Shown here: positions 15,145-23,219 of the stretch, in pieces
Layout of the letters: each line of letters starts with the position of its first letter
How positions within the stretch are numbered: position 1 is the first letter of the stretch
Assembly: GCA_028282295.1 (NCBI GenBank)
Contig: JANQIE010000214.1
Span: 1 to 39,142 of the forward strand
Reading direction: 5' to 3'
Length of the DNA: 39,142 bases
Source of the DNA: Desulfobacterales bacterium
Lineage (GTDB): Bacteria > Desulfobacterota > Desulfobacteria > Desulfobacterales > JANQIE01
The notes under the pieces: generated by a model
What the model was told of the DNA's origin: nothing
Database searches by the model: none
Seen by the model: the letters and a program-made list of their open reading frames with translations, nothing else
Program-made: the position numbers and the translations under genes

Positions 15145-16599
15145 CTACCGGATCCATTGCATCGGATCAATCGGTTTGCCATGATGGCGAACTTCGAAAT
15201 ACAACTTGGGGCCGATCAACGAACCGGTATCACCCACGGTGGCAATCACCTCATTGGCCTCCACCGGATCGCCCTGCTTTTTAAATAGCTCCTCGGCATG
15301 AGCGTAAACCGTGTAGTAATTTTCCCCATGATCGATAATGATCACGTTGCCGTATCCTTTGAACCAGTCCGAATATAAAGTGCGGCCTTGCCAAACGCTA
15401 CGGATCGGCTCGCCCCTGTCGGCACGAATGTCGACACCATTGCGAAAATTGTCGACATTGAACTTCTTGTTCTTGTAACGTCCGAATATCGAAACAATTT
15501 TACCGCTCACCGGTAATTTAAGCAAGCCTTTTAACTCGGCAAACCGTTGCGGGGAAATCCCCACATCAGGCTTGATAACCACCGGCTCGGGGCTGAACCC
15601 GGCAATAATCTGATCGAGTTCCAACGACGCTTTTTTTAAAGAGGCAATGGCGGCCAGTTGCAGCGACTTTTGCCGACGGACGGCGGCAAGCAGCCGTTTG
15701 CGCTTGGTACGCTCACCCTGCATGGTTTTGAGCTGAGTACTGAATTCGTTTTCCAGGACTATTTTTCTGGTTTTTTGAGCTGCCAGCCGATTTTGCAGTT
15801 GCGTGAATTCCTTTTTATCGTGCAGTAATTGCTGCCAAACACTTTCATCATGGGCCAGGATCCGCTCCAACGAGTTTTTACGCTGGATCATTTCATAAAT
15901 CGAATCAGCAGACGCCAGCACATTGGCCCGTCCCACCCAATTCAGTTTGTAAAGCGCCACGAGTCGACGGGCAGCATACGCCTCATTGGTTTGAATACGA
16001 CGGTTGAGCACCTGAACCTGCTTGCGGGCCTGAGCCAGTTTTTTGTCCAATCCAGCGATTTGCGTTTTTAACCCCCTGGTCCGTCGACGGGTTCGATTTA
16101 CCACCCGGCCGATGGTGTTCAACCGGCCGATAAGCTCGGTTTCGCGTTGTGTAAACTGCTGTACCTCTTTGCGGTGGACCTTGATTTTGCTCTCAATCGT
16201 CTGCGCCTCTTTCTTATAGGTTGTCAGGGGCTTATCCGGTGTCGGCGCCGGGGCTGTCACGGGAATCTCAGTTATATTTTTTTTGATCTTCGCGCTTGTG
16301 TTTTTCTCGGTAAAAATGTGGACGTAACGTCTGCGATTGCGAATATAACCGATCCGGTCTTTGTAAAGAACCTGCACCCAGCCCTTGTGCCGGCCCAGTA
16401 TCTTAACCCGTTCGCCCTTGTTGAGAACTTTCACGGAAGGTTGCGTACGGTCCGGGCTCGAACGCATATGCAACTTTTCAGATACAATCGTGCCGTACTC
16501 TTCCGCATGCGCAGGCAGGGTTCCGATCACAATCGCAAACCCGCACACTGCGACAAAACGTATCAATTTTTCAGATATTGCTTGAGCGATATAAAACAT
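15145..16599 (-). CDS. envC: EnvC-like murein hydrolase activator with N-terminal SH3b domain and degenerate LytM domain
   Basis: The 484-residue secreted protein has a signal peptide (to about ALPAHA-like LPAHAEEYG), an SH3b domain (about 35-90, SEKLHMRSSPDRTQPSVKVL and GERVKILGRHKGWVQVLY), a long coiled coil (about 110-340) and a C-terminal M23/LytM fold (about 365-484). In active M23 enzymes the metal site uses HxxxD and HxH. Here the first site reads NGVDI and the last GPKLYFEVR, so zinc ligands are lost while the YAHAEELF histidine remains. That matches EnvC/NlpD-type activators, which switch on amidases rather than cut murein. FtsEX is encoded immediately upstream. Start: ATG 16599, overlapping the ftsX end by 37 bases; a farther codon at 16650 adds an implausible extension before the signal sequence. 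Confidence 0.92.
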   Translation of the reverse strand: MFYIAQAISEKLIRFVAVCGFAIVIGTLPAHAEEYGTIVSEKLHMRSSPDRTQPSVKVLNKGERVKILGRHKGWVQVLYKDRIGYIRNRRRYVHIFTEKNTSAKIKKNITEIPVTAPAPTPDKPLTTYKKEAQTIESKIKVHRKEVQQFTQRETELIGRLNTIGRVVNRTRRRTRGLKTQIAGLDKKLAQARKQVQVLNRRIQTNEAYAARRLVALYKLNWVGRANVLASADSIYEMIQRKNSLERILAHDESVWQQLLHDKKEFTQLQNRLAAQKTRKIVLENEFSTQLKTMQGERTKRKRLLAAVRRQKSLQLAAIASLKKASLELDQIIAGFSPEPVVIKPDVGISPQRFAELKGLLKLPVSGKIVSIFGRYKNKKFNVDNFRNGVDIRADRGEPIRSVWQGRTLYSDWFKGYGNVIIIDHGENYYTVYAHAEELFKKQGDPVEANEVIATVGDTGSLIGPKLYFEVRHHGKPIDPMQWIR

Positions 16600-17441
16600 C
16601 CCAACCAACCCACGGTGATACTGGCAAACCAAACGGCCAACCAGACCCAAACCGGTAGAAAACGGACTTGCAGAATCTCGGCTGTCAACCCTTGGTCCAT
16701 TTTGGAAGAAATGAAAAAGAACAATCCCAAGCAGACCGCCAGGCCGATAAAACCGCCCAATGCACCTTGAATCACCCCCTCCACATAAAAGGGGGCTTTG
16801 ATAAAATTATCGGCAGCGCCGACCAGTCGCATGATTTCCACCTCATCGCGACGCGCGTAGATCACCAAGCGAATCGTATTGGCCACAATAAAAACCGCCG
16901 CCATCAAAAACAAGCATCCGGCAGCGTAGCCTGATATACGGAACAGGTTAAAAATATTGGTAAATTTCCCCAACCAGCGCTGGCCATACTCGATTTGTTC
17001 AACCCAGGGGAAACGCTTCAATTCACCCACCAGATATGTAATTTTCTGATTAACATCAGCATCCGGTTGTACCCGGATCTCAAACGCATCCGGCAACGGG
17101 TTCTCCTTTAAATTTTGAAACAAAGAGGCTTGACCCGGCATTTGGGATTTTAACTGCGCCAAAGCATCTTCCTTGGAGACAAAATGCACCGCTTTGATGT
17201 TCGGCATCAGCCGGATCTTCTGCTCCACATCGGAAAGCTCAGCCACGGCAACATCCGATTTGAGATAAACCATAACCCGCAAACTGTCACGCCAGGAATG
17301 CATCAAATCATTCACGTTAATGAACAACAACGCGAACGCGCTGACGATCAATATGGACAAGGCAATCGTTATCACCGTGACGGCATTTAAGAATCTATTA
17401 TCCAGAATGTCTCGGATCGCTCTTTTGTAAGCACCTGCCAT
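16563..17441 (-). CDS. ftsX: Cell division ABC transporter permease-like protein FtsX
   Basis: This 292-residue protein has the FtsX pattern: a cytoplasmic N-terminal tail, a first membrane helix (VTVITIALSILIVSAFALLFI), a large periplasmic loop (about 45-165, including VEQKIRLMPNIKAVHFVSKEDALAQLK), and three C-terminal helices (AGCLFLMAAVFIVANTIRLVIYARRDEVEIMRLVGA, GALGGFIGLAVCLGLFFFI, VWLAVWFASITVGWLG). With FtsE it forms a complex that does not transport but transmits ATP hydrolysis to EnvC, thereby activating septal amidases. The ARRDEVEIMRLVGA coupling segment is intact. It starts 9 bases after ftsE and overlaps the envC start, so all three are likely one mRNA. Confidence 0.97.
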   Translation of the reverse strand: MAGAYKRAIRDILDNRFLNAVTVITIALSILIVSAFALLFINVNDLMHSWRDSLRVMVYLKSDVAVAELSDVEQKIRLMPNIKAVHFVSKEDALAQLKSQMPGQASLFQNLKENPLPDAFEIRVQPDADVNQKITYLVGELKRFPWVEQIEYGQRWLGKFTNIFNLFRISGYAAGCLFLMAAVFIVANTIRLVIYARRDEVEIMRLVGAADNFIKAPFYVEGVIQGALGGFIGLAVCLGLFFFISSKMDQGLTAEILQVRFLPVWVWLAVWFASITVGWLGCFISLKQYLKN

Positions 17442-17450
17442 GGTATTTTT

Positions 17451-18137
17451 TCAACTGATGGTGGGGGTTTGCAATTGCCCCTGGTCCAGATAAATCGTTC
17501 GGGCTCCTTCTTTGCGGATAAGCTGGGTGTCGTGAGTGGCCACGATCACCGTCGTATCCCGCTCGTGAAACGCCTTTAACAAATCAAGAATAATGCGGGC
17601 GGATTCTGCATCCAGGCTGCCGGTGGGTTCATCGGCAAGAATGATCATCGGATCACCGACAACCGCTCGAGCCACGGCAACCCGCTGTTGCTCACCACCG
17701 GAAAGACTGGGCGGCAACGAATCGATCCGGTCTTCCATGCCGACGGTCCGCAGGACACTTTTCACCTTTTTTGTTACGATTCGCCGTTTAACACCGGCCG
17801 CCTCCAATACCAGGGCCACATTTTCGTAAACACTTTTAGTGGGAATCAGTTTGTAGTCCTGGAAGACAATGCCGATGCGACGCCTGAGAAAAGGTACGCG
17901 ACTGCGCGAGATACGGCTAAGGTTCATCCCATCCACAAGTATCTGGCCCTCAGTTACCGTTTCGCCAAGGAAAAGCAACTTGAGCAATGTACTCTTGCCC
18001 GCACCGCTGGGCCCACTGATAAATAAAAACTCGTTTTTATAAACGTCCAAGGTCACATCAAGCAGTGCATTTTTGGTGCCATATCGCTTGCTTACATGAA
18101 ACAGTCGGATGATTGAATTTTTTGCTTCATTCTCCAT
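17451..18137 (-). CDS. ftsE: Cell division ATP-binding protein FtsE
   Basis: The 228-residue ABC ATPase has Walker [10 protein letters not shown], the Q-loop in [11 protein letters not shown], the signature [14 protein letters not shown], Walker [11 protein letters not shown] and the H-loop in VIVATHD. The VFQDYKL segment is characteristic of FtsE. It binds FtsX at the inner membrane and drives EnvC-dependent septal peptidoglycan hydrolysis. I start at ATG 18137, close to the family's usual length; an in-frame TTG at 18179 just after the TolC stop would add 14 residues and cannot be excluded. It lies about 50 bases downstream of the outer-membrane channel gene in the same orientation. Confidence 0.96.
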   Translation of the reverse strand: MENEAKNSIIRLFHVSKRYGTKNALLDVTLDVYKNEFLFISGPSGAGKSTLLKLLFLGETVTEGQILVDGMNLSRISRSRVPFLRRRIGIVFQDYKLIPTKSVYENVALVLEAAGVKRRIVTKKVKSVLRTVGMEDRIDSLPPSLSGGEQQRVAVARAVVGDPMIILADEPTGSLDAESARIILDLLKAFHERDTTVIVATHDTQLIRKEGARTIYLDQGQLQTPTIS

Positions 18138-18190
18138 GGGCGGTTGGATGGCCTCTAACTTGTCGTTAAGGGTGATCAATACACCGCTTG

Positions 18191-19519
18191 TCAGTCGAGC
18201 CCCATCGATTCAACCCCCATGGCCCGTTGCAGCCTGGCCTTGGCGATTTTAAAATCATACAGGGCGTTGAAATAGTTTATCATTGTGCGCGCCAGCAAGG
18301 TTTGGGCATCCAGCACATCCGTGGATGTGGCGACCTGGGCCTGGTAGCGCTCTTCGTTTATCCGAAAATTCTCCCGGGCTTGTGCAATCGCTTTTTCAAC
18401 CGTGGTGATATTTTTTTGCGCCTCATTGGTCCGTAAATATGCCTCGCGGACTTCCAGACGCAACTGTTCCATGATCCGGGTTTTATCCAGCCGTGCACGT
18501 GCCACCCGTTTTAATTGGGCCGTAACATCATGCCGGGTTCGTCCCCACTGCCAAAAATCCCACGATGCAATGGCTGTAATCCGCCAGCCATCCGGATCGA
18601 AAACACCGTCCCCGCCATCCACATCCCAATCGTCTCCACGGCGGAAATAAGTGCCCTGCAAGTTGACATTCGGGTAATAGTCTTTTTTTACCAGGGCCAG
18701 ATTTTGATCCTCACGCTGCACCTGAGTGTCCGCTATTTTCAGCTCCAGCCGGTTTTGTTCGGCTGTTTGTTGGCAATCAGGTAACGCACGCGTGAACGGC
18801 ACATATGTTCGAATGTCTTCAATGGTGGTTACGGTCGGCAACGGCTGGCGTAACACCAGGTTAAAATTGGATTGCGCGATATCCACATCATTTTGCGCTC
18901 GAATCAGATCCTGCTTGGCATTGGCCAGTTCAACCTGAGCTTGCAGCAGATCGTTGAGGGGCGACATGCCGACTTCGTAAAAATCCTGCGCCACTTTTTT
19001 TTGAGCATCGATCTGCTTAACCGTGGCCTCGGCAATATCGAGCAGTTTTTGTGCTTTGAGCAACGAGAAGAAGGTCTCTTTGGCTGTCAGAATAATGTCT
19101 TGACGCACGAGTTGAAGATCCAGGCGAGCCAATGCAACATTGGTTTGAGTCAAGGCATACTGATTGGTCAATGCAAAACCGGTAAACAGCGGTTGAGTGA
19201 CGGATGTCGTCCAGGCGTATTCATCTTCCGAGCCGCTTGTAAACCCACCGATATTTGGCGCCTCATCGTTGCGAAGAAACTGATATTCGGTTCCAAGGGT
19301 CGGCCAGAATTCGGTACGTTGCGATTTGCGTGCCGCCGAAGCGGCGGCCAAATCCTCACGCGAAATCATCACCTGCAGGTTAACCTGCAGAGCCCTTTCG
19401 ATGGTTTGTTGCAAGGACAAAGAATCAGCGGCTTCGGCCTGTAGACCGACACTCATTGAGATGAGACAGACGCCGAAAACATGCAGCACCAATTTGAAGA
19501 CACTATTTATTCGAGTCAT
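18191..19519 (-). CDS. TolC-family outer membrane efflux protein
   Basis: This 442-residue protein has a signal peptide (about 1-30, ending VGLQAEA) and two OEP-type halves rich in long amphipathic helices (SLQQTIERALQVNLQVMISREDLAAASAARKSQ; TVEKAIAQARENFRINEERYQAQVATSTDVLDAQTLLARTMINYFNALYDFKIAKARLQRAMG). The latter matches the conserved 'RYxxGxxxxxdvLdAq' pattern of TolC-family channels. It would form a trimeric outer-membrane exit duct with an inner-membrane pump. No RND, MacB or HlyD partner is encoded nearby; instead it precedes ftsE, ftsX and envC. ATG 19519 is preferred to a TTG at 19537. No strong ribosome site is seen. Confidence 0.93.
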   Translation of the reverse strand: MTRINSVFKLVLHVFGVCLISMSVGLQAEAADSLSLQQTIERALQVNLQVMISREDLAAASAARKSQRTEFWPTLGTEYQFLRNDEAPNIGGFTSGSEDEYAWTTSVTQPLFTGFALTNQYALTQTNVALARLDLQLVRQDIILTAKETFFSLLKAQKLLDIAEATVKQIDAQKKVAQDFYEVGMSPLNDLLQAQVELANAKQDLIRAQNDVDIAQSNFNLVLRQPLPTVTTIEDIRTYVPFTRALPDCQQTAEQNRLELKIADTQVQREDQNLALVKKDYYPNVNLQGTYFRRGDDWDVDGGDGVFDPDGWRITAIASWDFWQWGRTRHDVTAQLKRVARARLDKTRIMEQLRLEVREAYLRTNEAQKNITTVEKAIAQARENFRINEERYQAQVATSTDVLDAQTLLARTMINYFNALYDFKIAKARLQRAMGVESMGLD

Positions 19520-19687
19520 AACTACAAGCAATGTCAAGCGATTAAAGTCACAGAATATGCAATGAGATTTGGTGATGAAAACAACGCCACCGGCAATGGC
19601 GTCATCGCATTCGCTGTTTTGGGAAACCGATTGTGGCAGGAGAAGATAGCCGCAGCCAAATGCAATTTCATCCTATCTAAAAAGTTT

Positions 19688-19824
19688 GGGGATTGACCCC
19701 TTGAATAATTGCTGTTATAGGGCTTGATTGCGCCCAAGGAGTGCCGTCACCGGTTTTCCTTGCGCTTAAGCCTCCACTGATCCCCATAAATCATGGCTTC
19801 TTCCATTTCGGTGGAGGCTTTTTT
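19688..19824 (+). ncRNA. Candidate structured RNA or attenuator leader
   Basis: Successive hairpins occur in about 140 bases: GGGG/CCCC (19688-19700), a GGGC/GCCC pair near 19720-19735, a GC-C-CAAGGA/TCCTTG-C-GC stem (19732-19765) with one mismatch and an inner CCG/CGG, and a terminator (19768-19824). The arrangement resembles a small RNA or cis-regulatory leader. I do not recognise an Rfam family; 6S, SRP and c-di-GMP riboswitch signatures were considered and not found. It could also be simply the relic 3' end of a lost gene. Confidence 0.25.
19768..19824 (+). terminator. Intrinsic terminator before the foldback element
   Basis: AAGCCTCCAC (19768-19777) pairs perfectly with GTGGAGGCTT (19811-19820), followed by TTTT giving a six-T tail. 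The 33-base loop contains its own small hairpin (ATGG/CCAT). It lies upstream of pyrE, so it either ends the candidate RNA or could attenuate pyrE transcription. Confidence 0.6.
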
Positions 19825-19831
19825 ATATCTA

Positions 19832-19974
19832 GTGTCCATCTGGAAATAGTAGCTTTTGGTTCAGGCCAAGGCCGTAGCGAATTTGAAACCGCAGGCGTAG
19901 CAAGGCTACGTCGAGGATTTAGAATTTGTGAGAACGCCAGCCTGGGCCAAAAGATGCTATTTCCGGATGGACAC
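19832..19974. mobile_element. Complete 143-bp foldback/MITE-like element
   Basis: The first 20 bases (GTGTCCATCTGGAAATAGTA) and the reverse complement of the last 20 (GTGTCCATCCGGAAATAGCA) differ at 3 positions, and similarity continues to about 37 bases (CTTTTGG..CAGGC). The two 70-base halves pair along much of their length around a central CGTAGC-AAG-GCTACG hairpin (19896-19910), whose centre is the geometric centre of the element. The 6-base direct repeat TATCTA flanks both ends (19826-19831, 19975-19980), as expected of a target-site duplication. It has no coding capacity and would need a transposase in trans. Partial copies occur at 1-71 and 39123-39142. Confidence 0.85.
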
Positions 19975-20056
19975 TATCTAATCAACACCTTAAAAGCAAC
20001 AGTTTCTTAGGCGCGCGCCCGGAGTCTGTTCGCCGAACTTTCAAAACGGAATAAAA

Positions 20057-20620
20057 ATGAAACAAGAATTAATCGATCTTTTATACGAACGTTCCTTTAA
20101 ATATACTGAAACGCCCACCTTCAAGCTTGTCTCTGGACGTATGAGCCGTTTTTACGTGAACTGCAAACCGACGACCTTGAGTCCGCGAGGCATGTATCTG
20201 GCCGGACACCTGGTATACGAGCAATTGCGCCGAAAAAACGTAAAGGCGGTCGGCGGGCTGACCTTTGGGGCAGATCCGATTGCGGTGGCCACAGCCTTTG
20301 CGTCCGAGCTGGAGAAAGGTCCCATCAATGCCTTTTCCATCCGTAAAACCCAGAAAGACCACGGCATTGTAAAATGGGTGGAAGGCGATGTCGAACCGGG
20401 GCAGCGGGTGGCGATCATTGACGATGTGGCGACTACCGGCGGCTCTACGATCAAGGCAATCAATCGGGCCTGCGAAGAGGGCCTGGAAGTTGTAACCGCC
20501 GTCATTTTGGTCGATCGTCAGGAAGGTGGGTTAGATAATATCCGCGCACATGTAGACGATGTCGCGGCAATCGTGACCAAGGAAGAACTCCTGGCCCGCT
20601 GGCAAAGCGCCCGGCGATAA
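20057..20620 (+). CDS. pyrE: Orotate phosphoribosyltransferase
   Basis: The 187-residue enzyme has the type I phosphoribosyltransferase core with the PRPP loop [14 protein letters not shown] (about residues 117-130), an N-terminal hood containing [18 protein letters not shown] (the SGxxSxxYxxxK signature of PyrE) and the flexible loop IRKTQKDHG. It makes orotidine 5'-monophosphate from orotate and PRPP in pyrimidine synthesis. It stands alone: the gene before is on the other strand across a long gap with a terminator and a repeat, and queD converges on it. ACGGAAT before the ATG is a weak ribosome site. Attenuation by the upstream terminator is possible but not shown. Confidence 0.96.
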   Translation: MKQELIDLLYERSFKYTETPTFKLVSGRMSRFYVNCKPTTLSPRGMYLAGHLVYEQLRRKNVKAVGGLTFGADPIAVATAFASELEKGPINAFSIRKTQKDHGIVKWVEGDVEPGQRVAIIDDVATTGGSTIKAINRACEEGLEVVTAVILVDRQEGGLDNIRAHVDDVAAIVTKEELLARWQSARR

Positions 20621-20710
20621 AGAGTATTTAAGGCTGTTGCGAAGACAGGATGGGCACCAGATCGTGTCGAAGTGAAATGAAGATGTTGCCGGTAGAGTGA
20701 CAACTCGACG

Positions 20711-21091
20711 TCACATTGAATCCGGCACAATGTAGGTCGCACAGGCATTCTCTGATTCCCAAGCGGTGACGCGGGCTACCCGCGCCTGCTCAGGATTGAT
20801 TTCCGCTTGGAGTTTGTCGGCGACAAATACCGCAATTTTCTCAGACGACGGCTGCCCGTCCTTAAAATAGGTTAACTCGTTCAAGTATTTGTGGTCCAAT
20901 TCGCCGATGATTCGGCGAACATGGGCTTTAATATCGCCAAAATCCATCAGGACGCCAGCCGAATTAAGTTTCTCACCCGCCACGGTTACTTCGATTTTCC
21001 AATTGTGCCCGTGCATGTTTTCACATTTCTGTCCAACCATGGTGAGTTGGTGGGCGGCGGCAAAATGGGTCACAATTTTTAATTCAAACAT
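20711..21091 (-). CDS. queD: 6-carboxy-5,6,7,8-tetrahydropterin synthase
   Basis: This 126-residue T-fold enzyme shows the zinc ligands His14 (HFAAAHQL), His27 and His29 (CENMHGHNW), catalytic Cys23, LDHKYLN, and the C-terminal WESENACATY glutamate that binds the pterin. QueD turns dihydroneopterin triphosphate into 6-carboxytetrahydropterin, the second step of queuosine/7-deazaguanine synthesis. queC, queE and folE are not in the window. I chose ATG 21091 because the family begins MFELKI..., with GGGAG 11 bases upstream; in-frame ATGs exist up to 21151, so up to 20 more residues are possible. Confidence 0.93.
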   Translation of the reverse strand: MFELKIVTHFAAAHQLTMVGQKCENMHGHNWKIEVTVAGEKLNSAGVLMDFGDIKAHVRRIIGELDHKYLNELTYFKDGQPSSEKIAVFVADKLQAEINPEQARVARVTAWESENACATYIVPDSM

Positions 21092-21193
21092 GGCCTGCTG
21101 CACTCCCATTTTCAACATATCGTCTCGGTAATCTTTGATACTGCAAACCACGACACGGCAAAACCGTCTTTCTCCTTCCTGGTGTCACACATG

Positions 21194-22309
21194 CTAACCG
21201 GTGCTTTTCGCCGTCGCACTCCGGAGGAGTTTTTTTAGTTTTGTGGACAACTTTTTCGATTCAAGTTTTGCGAATTCTTTGAGCAGCGATTCCTGCTTTT
21301 TGCTCAGACTGGTGGGTGTTTTTATGTTGGCTTGAATTATTTGGTCTCCGCGGTGACCATTGCGCAGGGATGGAATCCCCTCACCATGAAACCTGAAAAT
21401 ATCGCCATGTTGGGTGCCCCGTGGTATTTTCAGATCTTTTTCGCCGTCCAATGTTGGCACCGCAACGTGCGCGCCCAAGGCCGCCTCCACAAAGGAAATC
21501 TCCAACCGGCAAACAATGTTGTTGTCGTGCCGCTCAAAATATTCGTGCGGCTCAACATTAATGAAAACATACAAATCACCCGCAGGACCTCCACGGGCAC
21601 CGGCCTCGCCTTCACCGGCCAGGCGCAAACGGGACCCCGAATCGACACCGGCCGGAATCCTCACCGACACCGTTTTACTGACCTGTTTTTTGCCGGTTCC
21701 CTGGCAACCTGTGCACGGATTGGCGATCACCTGCCCTGCTCCGCGACACGAGGGGCACGTGGTTCGAATGGTAAAAAAACCCTGGCTGCGGCTTACCTGC
21801 CCGGCCCCCTGACAGTCGGGACAGGTTTGCGGATGACTCCCTTGCGCGCAACCACTGCCGCCGCACTGCTCACAAGTTTCCATTTTTTCGACAAGAATTT
21901 CCGAAGAGGCGCCGAAGGCAGCATCCATGAAACTCAATGTCATGTCATAGCGCAGGTCCGCGCCGCGCTGGACCCTGCTGCGAGAACGATTGGATGAACT
22001 GAAGCCGAAAAAATCCTCGAAAATATCGCCGAAGCTCGAAAAAATATCTTCGAATCCGCCAAATCCTGAAAAACCGGTTCCCTTAAGCCCCTGATGCCCG
22101 TACTGGTCATACAGGTTCCGTTTTTGCGGATCACGAAGAACTTCGTAAGCCTCGGCAGCTTCCTTAAAACTATCTTCAGCCGCCTTGTCTCCCGGATTAC
22201 GGTCGGGATGAAATCTCATCGCCATCTTGCGATAGGCGGTTTTAATCTCATTCTCAGAGGCCTCCCTGCTCAACCCCAGTATTTCGTAATAATCTCGTTT
22301 GGCTGTCAT
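21194..22309 (-). CDS. dnaJ: Molecular chaperone DnaJ (type I Hsp40)
   Basis: The 371-residue co-chaperone is complete: a J domain with His34-Pro35-Asp36, a Gly/Phe-rich region (GFSGFGGFEDIFSSFGDIFEDFFGF), four CxxCxGxG zinc repeats (CEQCGGSG, CPDCQGAG, CPSCRGAG, CTGCQGTG) and the C-terminal substrate-binding and dimer domain. It stimulates DnaK ATPase and delivers unfolded clients. Neither dnaK nor grpE is adjacent, and no CIRCE element is visible upstream, so it seems to be regulated separately from a dnaK operon. A perfect TTGACA is present about 90 bases upstream, but with a poor -10 box. Confidence 0.97.
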   Translation of the reverse strand: MTAKRDYYEILGLSREASENEIKTAYRKMAMRFHPDRNPGDKAAEDSFKEAAEAYEVLRDPQKRNLYDQYGHQGLKGTGFSGFGGFEDIFSSFGDIFEDFFGFSSSNRSRSRVQRGADLRYDMTLSFMDAAFGASSEILVEKMETCEQCGGSGCAQGSHPQTCPDCQGAGQVSRSQGFFTIRTTCPSCRGAGQVIANPCTGCQGTGKKQVSKTVSVRIPAGVDSGSRLRLAGEGEAGARGGPAGDLYVFINVEPHEYFERHDNNIVCRLEISFVEAALGAHVAVPTLDGEKDLKIPRGTQHGDIFRFHGEGIPSLRNGHRGDQIIQANIKTPTSLSKKQESLLKEFAKLESKKLSTKLKKLLRSATAKSTG

Positions 22310-22374
22310 CTATATCCCGACCTTTTTGCGCACCAATACTCCTTATTTTATTCAACCGCGCGGAATTTATCGTT

Positions 22375-22402
22375 AAAGTAATGCAAGAATCGACCTTGTC
22401 AA
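22375..22402 (-). promoter_or_regulatory. Possible dnaJ promoter
   Basis: On the minus strand TTGACA (22402-22397) is followed after 16 bases by TACTTT (22380-22375), about 66 bases before the ATG. The -35 box is perfect but the -10 box matches at only three of six positions. Confidence 0.3.
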
Positions 22403-22458
22403 ACGTGCAAGCCGGCTAAAGACATGTGATTTGGGTCGCGCCCCTCGGCCGTCAAGCA

Positions 22459-22490
22459 AAAACCGCTTCAGTACTAAATGAAGCGGTTTT
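22459..22490 (-). terminator. Terminator after the dodecin gene
   Basis: A perfect 12-bp stem, AAAACCGCTTCA (22459-22470) with TGAAGCGGTTTT (22479-22490), 8-base loop. On the minus strand it is followed by a further T and lies 57 bases after the dodecin stop, separating it from dnaJ. Confidence 0.8.
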
Positions 22491-22547
22491 ATTAAACGTA
22501 GACTATAACGTGGAGCGATTAAAAATTCAATAGACGCTCAAAAAAAA

Positions 22548-22757
22548 CTACCCTTCGTATTTAAAAGACAGATTGACCCGGGCGCGAAAGGCGGTCACTT
22601 TCCCATCCTCAACTTTCATATCCATTTTCGTGATTTCAGCGACCCTAAGATCGCGTAAACTTTTTCCGGCTCTTTCCACAGCATTACGCGCTGCTTGTTC
22701 CCAGGATTCTGTACTTGTTCCAACTAGCTCGACAACTTTGTAAATACTTTCACTCAT
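22548..22757 (-). CDS. Dodecin family flavin-binding protein
   Basis: The 69-residue protein matches dodecins throughout: SIYKVVELVGTSTESWEQAARNAV (first strand and helix), AGKSLRDLRVAEI, and the terminal strands VEDGKVTAFRARVNLSFKY. Dodecins form hollow dodecamers that bind and buffer flavins such as riboflavin or FMN, or occasionally CoA, in the cytoplasm. The start is set by AGGAGGGTGCC before the ATG. Terminated downstream and preceded by a palindrome-rich region, it is probably a single-gene unit. The imperfect palindrome at 22773-22800 lies about 20-40 bases upstream of the start and may be its operator. Confidence 0.93.
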   Translation of the reverse strand: MSESIYKVVELVGTSTESWEQAARNAVERAGKSLRDLRVAEITKMDMKVEDGKVTAFRARVNLSFKYEG

Positions 22758-23219
22758 GGCACCCTCCTATTGCAAAACGGTTGATAAAGGTCAACGTTTG
22801 CCCCATTGCCGACAGTATCAGCCGACATCGACCAGCGGTTAAAACCCAACAGCACAGCATTGCCCTAAAGCCGGCACGCGGGTAAAAACCACCTTGCACC
22901 CGGCTGTATGCGATGGGGCAACCGTCAACTTACACACGCAAACGCATATGTTTGCGCAACGGATCGCATCGACACGATGCAATCGTTTAAAAGCGTTTGA
23001 ATTCTAAACTTGACAGGTCACGGACAAGTAGCGGGCAACCCCAGCTACCATTGCGTTTTATAATTCTTCATTGAAATTCGAACGACTAGCACAAAATGAA
23101 AATCCGGCTACCAAAAGAAGTGTGTATGTGTGTTTTGTAACAGTTAATCGCAAGCCGCCGGACAATGTCAAGCAGGAAACGAATCCGGCTGTTTGAACCG
23201 GAGTAAGTGACAAGAGATA
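22758..23219. other. Intergenic region with several palindromes
   Basis: No gene is supported in these 462 bases. Three inverted repeats stand out: 22773-22800 (arms CAAA-CG-TTGA with two single-base bulges), 22937-22956 (CGCAAAC, 6-base centre, GTTTGCG) and 22966-22980 (GCATCG, ACA, CGATGC). They do not carry T-tails, so they look more like protein-binding sites or RNA structure than terminators. Confidence 0.45.
22937..22956. promoter_or_regulatory. Perfect interrupted palindrome, operator-like
   Basis: CGCAAAC (22937-22943) and GTTTGCG (22950-22956) are perfect inverted arms about a GCATAT centre. The size and spacing are those of a dimeric helix-turn-helix regulator site, but the binding protein is unknown and it is about 180 bases from the nearest gene start. 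Confidence 0.3.

Larger units (their letters stand above)
19520..20056. other. Long intergenic region: hairpin cluster, terminator, foldback element
   Basis: This 537-base gap holds no supported coding sequence. From 19688 to 19824 there are four successive hairpins ending in a terminator, and from 19832 to 19974 a foldback repeat. An 89-codon open frame across 19741-20010 merely reads through these structures. The remainder up to the pyrE start shows no clear promoter. Confidence 0.6.

Noticed and set aside
15145..16599. Active M23 murein endopeptidase
   Set aside because: The zinc ligands of the LytM fold are replaced, so an activator is far more likely.
19741..20010. 89-codon open frame before pyrE
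   Set aside because: It crosses a terminator and the foldback element; its open state follows from repeat composition.
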